64,000 bases of DNA, taken from assembly GCA_020637235.1 (NCBI GenBank), contig JACJWG010000013.1, forward strand, positions 62,001 through 126,000, in the 5' to 3' direction. Positions 58,878 to 64,000 of the stretch are shown piece by piece. Every line of letters starts with the position of its first letter. Within the stretch, counting starts at the first letter, position 1. Made by a program: the position numbers and the translations under genes. Source of the DNA: Acidimicrobiaceae bacterium. Its GTDB lineage: Bacteria; Actinomycetota; Acidimicrobiia; Acidimicrobiales; Ilumatobacteraceae. The notes under the pieces were generated by a model, which saw only the letters and a list, made by a program, of their open reading frames with translations, ran no database searches and was not told the origin of the DNA.

Positions 58878-58883
58878 TATCGT
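58878..58883 (+). promoter_or_regulatory. -10 hexamer TATCGT for the NUDIX-GNAT gene
   Basis: TATCGT ends 8 nt before ATG 58892. Confidence 0.45.
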
Positions 58884-58891
58884 CGCGACAC

Positions 58892-59920
58892 ATGGGTGGT
58901 CCGTCAGCTGCCGTCCCCGACCGGGCGTCGACCACCGAGCTGGTGGGGCACCTGCGTGACGCCGTGCGCGCCCGGACGCCGGTCGATGCACGTGAACGTG
59001 CGGCGATCGTCTCGTTCGTCGAGCAGCTCGACCGCCTCGAGCATCCCTTCGACGAGCACGCCGCACCGGTGCACGTCACCGCCTCGGCGATCGTGGTGTG
59101 CGACACCGTCGCCCGTGGCGTGGTGCTGCATCGGCACAAGCGGCTCGGTCTGTGGCTGCAACCCGGCGGTCACGTCGACGCCGGCGAGACCCCGTGGGAC
59201 GCGGCCCGCCGGGAGGCCGAGGAGGAGACCGGCCTGCCGGTCACCTTCGCCGGCGGCGCACCGCAGCTGGTGCACGTCGACGTCCACCCCGGGCCGCGCC
59301 GGCACACCCACCTCGACGTCCGCTACCTGCTCACCGCACCGGACGTGCCGCCGCGCCCGCCTGCGGGCGAGAGCCAGGACGTCCACTGGTTCGCGTGGCA
59401 CCGCGCCGTCGCGATGGCCGAGCCCGGCCTCGAGGGCGTGCTGCGCGCGCTGCAGCCGGGCACACCGACACTGCGTGACGCCCGCGGCAACGATGCGGCC
59501 GACCTCGCTCACGTGTACCTGCGTTCGCGTGAGTTCGGCCTGCCGGAGGTGCCCTCCATCCACACGCCCGGTTCGGTGAAGTCGTGGTTCGCCGACGAGG
59601 TGATCGGGCACGGTGAGGTGACCGTCGCCGAGCTCGACGGCACCGTCGTCGGGTTGCTGGTGCTCGAACCGGGCGCCGCCGGCACCGGGTGGATCGAACA
59701 GCTCTACGTCGACCCGGCCTGGATCGGACGCGGCCTCGGCGCCCGGCTGCTCGAACGGGCCCGGTACCGTTTCCCGGCCGGCCTGCAGCTGTGGACCTTC
59801 CAGGCCAACGAGCGCGCCCGCCGGTTCTACGCCCGCGCCGGGTTCGCCGAGGTCGAGTTCACCGACGGCAGCGGGAACGAAGAGCGTGCCCCCGACGTGC
59901 GCTGCGAGTGGGCGCCCTGA
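58892..59920 (+). CDS. NUDIX hydrolase fused to a GNAT acetyltransferase
   Basis: Residues ~60-185 are a NUDIX domain with the box GGHVDAGETPWDAARREAEEETGLP (key residues G, E, R, E, E, T, G). Residues ~190-342 are a GNAT domain: IEQLYVDPAWIGRGLGARLLERA (acetyl-CoA loop) and FQANERARRFYARAGFAEVE. The two domains would hydrolyse a nucleoside diphosphate derivative and acylate an amine. Both look catalytically complete. The fusion suggests one pathway or a double-activity repair or modification enzyme. The substrate is unknown. Confidence 0.9.
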   Translation: MGGPSAAVPDRASTTELVGHLRDAVRARTPVDARERAAIVSFVEQLDRLEHPFDEHAAPVHVTASAIVVCDTVARGVVLHRHKRLGLWLQPGGHVDAGETPWDAARREAEEETGLPVTFAGGAPQLVHVDVHPGPRRHTHLDVRYLLTAPDVPPRPPAGESQDVHWFAWHRAVAMAEPGLEGVLRALQPGTPTLRDARGNDAADLAHVYLRSREFGLPEVPSIHTPGSVKSWFADEVIGHGEVTVAELDGTVVGLLVLEPGAAGTGWIEQLYVDPAWIGRGLGARLLERARYRFPAGLQLWTFQANERARRFYARAGFAEVEFTDGSGNEERAPDVRCEWAP

Positions 59921-59923
59921 CCG

Positions 59924-60448
59924 GTGACCGACCGGATCGAGCCGCCGACCGCAGGTGCACCCGCCCCGGACGCCGCGGCGTGGCAACCGTTGCACCCCGC
60001 CGCGACACGGATCTGGCGGATCGCGTCGGTGCCCTGGGTGCTGCTGCCCGGGTTGGGAGCGGTCGTCGTCGTGGTGCTCGTCGTCGGCTCGCCGCTCGTC
60101 ACCTCGCTGGTCGCCGTCACCGCGGCGATCGCGTCGGGCATCGCCTGGTGGTACCCCGCGTTGCAGACGCGGCACTGGCGGTACCGCATCGGTGACGAGG
60201 CGCTCGAGTTGCGTCACGGCGTGTGGTGGCGCTCGTCGGCGGCGGTGCCGTTCCACCGGATCCAGCAGATCGACGTCGAGCAAGGGCCGGTGCAACGCCG
60301 CCACGACGTCGTCTCGCTGCGCCTGCGCACCGCGGCGGCGTTCACCGTCGGGACCGTGCCGCACCTGGCCGCCGCCGACGCCGAACTCGTGCGCACCCGG
60401 CTGCTCGCCGCGGCCCGCGCCGCGGTGGCCCACGACGACGGGCACTGA
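59924..60448 (+). CDS. Bacterial PH-domain membrane protein (YdbS-like)
   Basis: The 174-residue protein has two hydrophobic helices (residues ~38-75) then a bPH_2 domain: RYRIGDEALELRHGVWWRSSAAVPFHRIQQIDV and VGTVPHLAAADAELVRTRL. It pairs with the larger YdbT-like protein downstream, as ydbS and ydbT do elsewhere. GTG 59924 starts 4 bp after the preceding stop. Function unknown; roles in envelope homeostasis or secretion are suggested for the family. Confidence 0.85.
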   Translation: MTDRIEPPTAGAPAPDAAAWQPLHPAATRIWRIASVPWVLLPGLGAVVVVVLVVGSPLVTSLVAVTAAIASGIAWWYPALQTRHWRYRIGDEALELRHGVWWRSSAAVPFHRIQQIDVEQGPVQRRHDVVSLRLRTAAAFTVGTVPHLAAADAELVRTRLLAAARAAVAHDDGH

Positions 60449-60500
60449 CCACACCGATGGGGCCAGGACGGGGATCATCGAGGACGAGCGAGGGCGAGCG

Positions 60501-60592
60501 ACGATGACCGAGGGCGAGCGACGATGACCGAGGGCGAGCGACGATGACCGAGGGCGAGCGACGATGACCGAGGGCGAGCGACGATGACCGAG
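60501..60592 (+). repeat. 20-bp tandem array carrying five ATG codons before the YdbT-like gene
   Basis: The unit ACGATGACCGAGGGCGAGCG repeats perfectly at 60501, 60521, 60541 and 60561, with a partial fifth copy whose ATG (60584) starts the downstream gene. Each earlier ATG opens a 7-codon frame (MTEGERR) ending in TGA that overlaps the next ATG. A degenerate partial copy precedes the array. Confidence 0.9.
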
Positions 60593-62023
60593 GAGGTGCA
60601 GCCGCCCGATCTCGATGCCCGGTCCATCGGTGCCCGCCGCCTGCACCCGTGGTCGCCGGTGATCGACCTGGCGGTGTGGCTGACCCGGCTGTGGCCGCCG
60701 CTGCTGCTCGTCGCATCACGACCGAACGGCCGCCTGCTCGTCGTCGCCGTGCTCCTCGTCGTGCTGGTGGTGCGCGCCGTGGCCTGGTGGCGCACCACGT
60801 GGACCTACGACGGCGACGAACTCACCGTTGCGTCCGGTGTCTGGAACCGGACCGTGCGCCGGGTGCCGGTCGCGCGGCTGCAGCAGGTGGAGGTGGTGCG
60901 CAAGCTGCGCCACCAGCTGTTCGGGGTGGCGACGGTGCGGTTGCAGCTCGCGCACGACGGCGACGGTGGCGACGTGGTCCTGGAGGTGCTGTCGGTCGCC
61001 GACGCCGACCGGCTGCGCAACGGGCTCGAACGTCGGCGCCGCGCCGTGTCGTTCGGCGACGACGCCGTGGCGCACGTGCCGGCGCCGCCCGCCCACGAAC
61101 TGCTCCGGCTCGGTCCGCGTCTGCTCGCCCTCGGCGGGCTGACCGGCGCGTCGTTGCTGCTCGTCCCGACCGGCATGGTGGCGCTGCTCAGCACGCTCGA
61201 CGACCTCGGGCTCGGCGACGACGCCGAGGATCTCGCCGGTCGTCTGCCCGCCGTCGGTGGTGCGGTGATCGCCGTGCTGCTGGCCGTCGCGGCGGCTCCG
61301 ACGCTGATGGTCGTGCGCTTCCACGGCTTCCGGCTCGCGCGCCGCACCACCGACCTCGTGCTCGAGCGAGGCGTGTTCGAGCGACGCTCGTCCACCGTGC
61401 CGCTCGCGCGGCTGCAACTGGTGCGGCTGCACCGCAATCTCGTCCGCCGGTGGCTCCATCTCGGCTCGGTCGATCTCGCCACCAGCGGACGCGCCACGGC
61501 CGAGGGCACCGGCAGCGCGGACGACGCCGTGCCGGTGGCCCGGTGGCACGACGTGCTCGCCGTCGCCGAGGTCGCGCTCGCACCGCGCCGTCTCGTCGTC
61601 GCCGACCGACGGGCCGTCCCCGCCGCCACCCGCCGGCTGGTCCGCCGCCGCACGCTCGTCGCCGTGGTGCTCACCGGCTGGGTGCCGTTCGTGTGGGCGC
61701 CGGCCACGGTCGGGGTGGGCGCGTTCGTGGCGCTCGTGATCGTGGTCGCGCGAGCCGCTGGACGCGCGCGACGGCACGGCATCGGCGCCGAACTGGTCGT
61801 CGTCGAGACCGGGCTGATCGTGTGGACCCGCACGTTCGTGCCGCTCGATCGGGTGCAGAGCTGGCGGATCACCGAGAGTCCGTTCCAGCGACGCGCCGGG
61901 CTCAGCACGGTGTCGATCCACCTGGCGGGCACGTCGGGTCGTCGCACCGTGCGTGTCGTCGACGCGTCGTCGGCGCAGCGCGATGCGCTGCTCGTGGCGA
62001 TCGAGCAGCGTCGGTCCGGCTGA
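60584..62023 (+). CDS. Bacterial PH-domain membrane protein (YdbT-like)
   Basis: The 479-residue protein has bPH_2 domains separated by membrane-helix pairs. Domain starts are TYDGDELTVASGVWNRTVRRVPVARLQQVEVV (~75), RRTTDLVLERGVFERRSSTVPLARLQLVRL (~250) and ELVVVETGLIVWTRTFVPLDRVQSWRI (~400), shown here to mark the shared GV..R...VPL.R.Q pattern. This three-domain layout is that of YdbT. It follows YdbS. The start codon belongs to a 20-bp tandem array, so initiation may be unusual. Confidence 0.87.
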   Translation: MTEEVQPPDLDARSIGARRLHPWSPVIDLAVWLTRLWPPLLLVASRPNGRLLVVAVLLVVLVVRAVAWWRTTWTYDGDELTVASGVWNRTVRRVPVARLQQVEVVRKLRHQLFGVATVRLQLAHDGDGGDVVLEVLSVADADRLRNGLERRRRAVSFGDDAVAHVPAPPAHELLRLGPRLLALGGLTGASLLLVPTGMVALLSTLDDLGLGDDAEDLAGRLPAVGGAVIAVLLAVAAAPTLMVVRFHGFRLARRTTDLVLERGVFERRSSTVPLARLQLVRLHRNLVRRWLHLGSVDLATSGRATAEGTGSADDAVPVARWHDVLAVAEVALAPRRLVVADRRAVPAATRRLVRRRTLVAVVLTGWVPFVWAPATVGVGAFVALVIVVARAAGRARRHGIGAELVVVETGLIVWTRTFVPLDRVQSWRITESPFQRRAGLSTVSIHLAGTSGRRTVRVVDASSAQRDALLVAIEQRRSG

Positions 62024-62052
62024 ACGCGGCGGGTGCACCGGCCCGGCTCGGT

Positions 62053-62073
62053 GTGGAAATCCACCGCTAGAGT
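62053..62073 (+). promoter_or_regulatory. Inverted repeat GTGGA-AA-TCCAC and -10 TAGAGT before the LacI gene
   Basis: The palindrome at 62053-62064 sits 3 nt before TAGAGT (62068-62073), which ends 9 nt ahead of ATG 62083. The position suits autorepression by the LacI-type protein. Confidence 0.5.
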
Positions 62074-62082
62074 TCCACGGCG

Positions 62083-63099
62083 ATGGCGACTCTGGCAGCC
62101 GTGGCGGCACACGCGAACGTGGGCATCGGCACCGTGTCGCGCGTGTTGAACGACAGCCCGAACGTCAGCCCCGAGATGCGCGCCCGGGTGCTCGCGTCGA
62201 TGGAGGCCGTCGGCTATGCGCGCACTCGTCGGCGTCGCGCCGCAGCTCCCGGAACCACGGCGGCCGGGCGGCGGAGCCGCCTCATCGGGGTGCTCGTCAC
62301 GTACTTCGACGAGCCGTCGGCGTACCAGCGCATCCGCGGCATCGTCTCGCGCCTGCAACCCCACGGCTACGAGGTGGTGCTGTTCAACCTCGTGGCACCC
62401 GGCCAGGTGCGCGAACGAGTGATGGAACTTCCAGGGCTCGATCTCGACGGCCTGATCGTGATCTCGGTGCCGCTCACGGCCGCCGACGGCGAACGGCTCG
62501 CCGCGGCGCCCTATCCGACGGTGCTCGTCGACACCACCGCTGCACGGCTGCCGAGCGTGTGCATCGACGACCGTCACGGCGGCCGGATCGCCACCCAGCA
62601 CCTCGTCGACCTCGGTCACACCCGGATCGCGTTCGTCGGCGAGCCCCCCGTCAACCCGTTCGGCTTCGTGTCGAGTGCTCGCCGCCAGGACGGCTATCGC
62701 GAGGTGCTCGAACAGGCCGGACTGCCCGTCGACCCCGACCTCGTGCGCCACGGCGCACACCTCCGATCCACGGCGAGACAGATGACCTTCGACCTGTTGT
62801 CCCTGCCCCATCCACCCACGGCGATCGTCGCCACCAGCGACGTCCAGGCCGTCGGCGTGCTCGAAGCGGCGGCGTCGCTCGGCCGGCGCGTCCCCGACGA
62901 CGTGTCGGTGATCGGCTACGACGACATCGAGCTGGCATCACTGATGAACCTCACCACCGTGCGGCAACCGCTCGAGGCATCCGGTCGGCGTGGCGCCGAC
63001 CTCGTCCTCGAGGCGATCGCCTCCGGCACCCGCTCGCAGCTCGCCGAGGAACTCGAGATCGAGCTCGTGCTGCGCGCCACCACCGGGCCGCGTCGATGA
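62083..63099 (+). CDS. LacI-family transcriptional regulator
   Basis: The 338-residue protein has the LacI helix-turn-helix and hinge (MATLAAVAAHANVGIGTVSR VLNDSPNVSPEMRARVLASM) and a periplasmic-binding-protein-like effector domain (LDGLIVISVPLT, GGRIATQHLVDLGHTRIAFVG, PTAIVATSDVQAVGVLEAA, VSVIGYDDIELASL). It probably represses the downstream alpha-glucosidase gene in response to a sugar. The stop overlaps that gene's ATG (ATGA). Confidence 0.93.
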   Translation: MATLAAVAAHANVGIGTVSRVLNDSPNVSPEMRARVLASMEAVGYARTRRRRAAAPGTTAAGRRSRLIGVLVTYFDEPSAYQRIRGIVSRLQPHGYEVVLFNLVAPGQVRERVMELPGLDLDGLIVISVPLTAADGERLAAAPYPTVLVDTTAARLPSVCIDDRHGGRIATQHLVDLGHTRIAFVGEPPVNPFGFVSSARRQDGYREVLEQAGLPVDPDLVRHGAHLRSTARQMTFDLLSLPHPPTAIVATSDVQAVGVLEAAASLGRRVPDDVSVIGYDDIELASLMNLTTVRQPLEASGRRGADLVLEAIASGTRSQLAEELEIELVLRATTGPRR

Positions 63100-64000
63100 G
63101 CACCCCCATCTCGCCCTCGAACGCCGTCACGTCGCCCGCCGCACGTGCGCCCTGGTGGCGTGACGCCGTCGTGTATCAGGTGTACGTCCGCTCGTTCGCC
63201 GACGCCGACGGCGACGGGGTGGGCGACCTCGCCGGCATCATCGACCACCTCGACCACCTCGAAGCGCTCGGCGTCGACGCCGTGTGGCTCACCCCGTGCT
63301 ATCCGTCGCCGCAGCTCGACCACGGCTACGACGTCGCCGACTACTTCGACATCGAGCCGGCCTACGGTGACCTCGGGACGTTCGACCGGCTCGTCGCCGA
63401 GGCTCGCTCACGCTCGATCCGGGTGCTGATGGACGTCGTGCCGAACCACTGCAGCTCCCAGCACGGCTGGTTCCAGGCGGCGCTCGCCGCGGCGCCCGGC
63501 AGCCCCGAGCGTGCCCGCTTCTACTTCCGCGACGGACGCGGACCTCGCGGCGACCTGCCACCCAACAACTGGCGCTCGGTGTTCGGCGGCTCCACCTGGA
63601 CTCGGATCACCGAGCCGGACGGCACTCCCGGGCAGTGGTACCTGCACACCTTCTCGCCGTGGCAGCCGGACTTCGACTGGTCGAACCCCGACGTCGCGGC
63701 GATGTTCGACTCGATGCTCACCTTCTGGTTCGACCGTGGGGTCGAGGGCTTCCGTGTCGACGCGGTGGCCGTCGTCGGCAAGGCGCCCGGACTGCCCGAC
63801 GCCCCGCCGGTGGCCGAGAACACCGCCGAGAACGACGCGTGGTCGCACAACCCGTACACGGTGTTCTGGCCCGACGCGCACGCGCACTGGCGCTCCTGGC
63901 GGCGACTCGTCGAGCGGTACGAGGACGAACACCCGGGCCGTGAGCTCGTCACCGTGAGCGAGGCGTACACACCGGATCGACCCGACCTGCTGCTGCAGTA
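63096..64000 (+). CDS. GH13 alpha-glucosidase, partial at the window edge
   Basis: The first ~301 residues are visible. GH13 regions: I in VLMDVVPNHCSS, II in GFRVDAVAV with the nucleophile Asp, III in LVTVSEAYTPD with the acid/base Glu. WWRDAVVYQVYVRSFADADG is the typical oligo-alpha-1,4/1,6-glucosidase start. It hydrolyses maltose, isomaltose or related oligosaccharides in the cytoplasm (no signal peptide). It is coupled to the LacI regulator by ATGA. The C-terminus lies beyond base 64000. Confidence 0.92.
   Translation, partial: MSTPISPSNAVTSPAARAPWWRDAVVYQVYVRSFADADGDGVGDLAGIIDHLDHLEALGVDAVWLTPCYPSPQLDHGYDVADYFDIEPAYGDLGTFDRLVAEARSRSIRVLMDVVPNHCSSQHGWFQAALAAAPGSPERARFYFRDGRGPRGDLPPNNWRSVFGGSTWTRITEPDGTPGQWYLHTFSPWQPDFDWSNPDVAAMFDSMLTFWFDRGVEGFRVDAVAVVGKAPGLPDAPPVAENTAENDAWSHNPYTVFWPDAHAHWRSWRRLVERYEDEHPGRELVTVSEAYTPDRPDLLLQ

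Overview
This 64 kb window has about 70% G+C and dense, often overlapping genes. An F420-cofactor gene (cofC), a dynamin pair like mycobacterial IniA/IniC, an ImuA/ImuB mutasome and LuxR, SARP/BTAD and CarH-type regulators point to an actinobacterium, probably of the class Acidimicrobiia. That placement is inference from gene content. Many genes appear leaderless: a TANNNT -10 hexamer ends 6-9 nt before the ATG or GTG. No tRNA, rRNA, CRISPR array, insertion sequence or prophage was seen.

Layout. 1-15.8 kb is metabolic: PIG-L deacetylase and cofC, a secernin-like hydrolase, an alcohol dehydrogenase, an FMN reductase, MOSC, selD, rnhB, an amine oxidase, a CinA C-terminal protein, a molybdenum hydroxylase subunit, CHAD, and the transsulfuration pair CGS/CBS. 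15.9-40.5 kb is an accessory block of envelope and secreted proteins: EcsC-like, small secreted protein, LuxR regulator, two dynamin-like GTPases, a membrane-anchored Hsp70, an Ig-like repeat protein, a MalT/BTAD regulator, two disordered acidic proteins, a DcrB/PsbP-like protein, lipoproteins and membrane proteins. 40.6-47.5 kb is a tightly coupled SWIM / DUF5691 / MoxR / DUF5682 / VWA operon related to E. coli yehL-yehM-yehP-yehQ. 47.5-64 kb holds a chemoreceptor, a LuxR regulator, cupin, CorA, an Nfu-like protein, a CarH-like B12 regulator, imuA-imuB behind a LexA box, a response regulator, a NUDIX-GNAT fusion, two bacterial PH-domain membrane proteins and a LacI / alpha-glucosidase pair cut by the window edge.

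Main discovery. Eight palindromes, TCRGG-N6-CCYGA-TG, lie at one invariant distance (exactly 21 nt after the TG) from a -10 position within the accessory block. Seven of the nine predicted promoters have a TANNNT hexamer at that position. One palindrome sits between the divergent dynamin operon and the Hsp70 gene and has correctly spaced -10 hexamers on both sides. Another precedes the LuxR regulator itself. The palindrome centre falls near -43.5, where LuxR-type activators bind. This looks like one regulon joining a dynamin/Hsp70 membrane module to a set of secreted and surface proteins. It recalls the mycobacterial iniBAC system, but its members and operator are not ones I recognise.

Caution. 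Genes at 14.2 kb, 15.8-22.4 kb and 24.8-27.2 kb carry many single-base frameshifts, mostly apparent losses, some in homopolymers, while key motifs stay intact. The rest of the window is clean. Local consensus error is the likeliest cause, so boundaries there are approximate.
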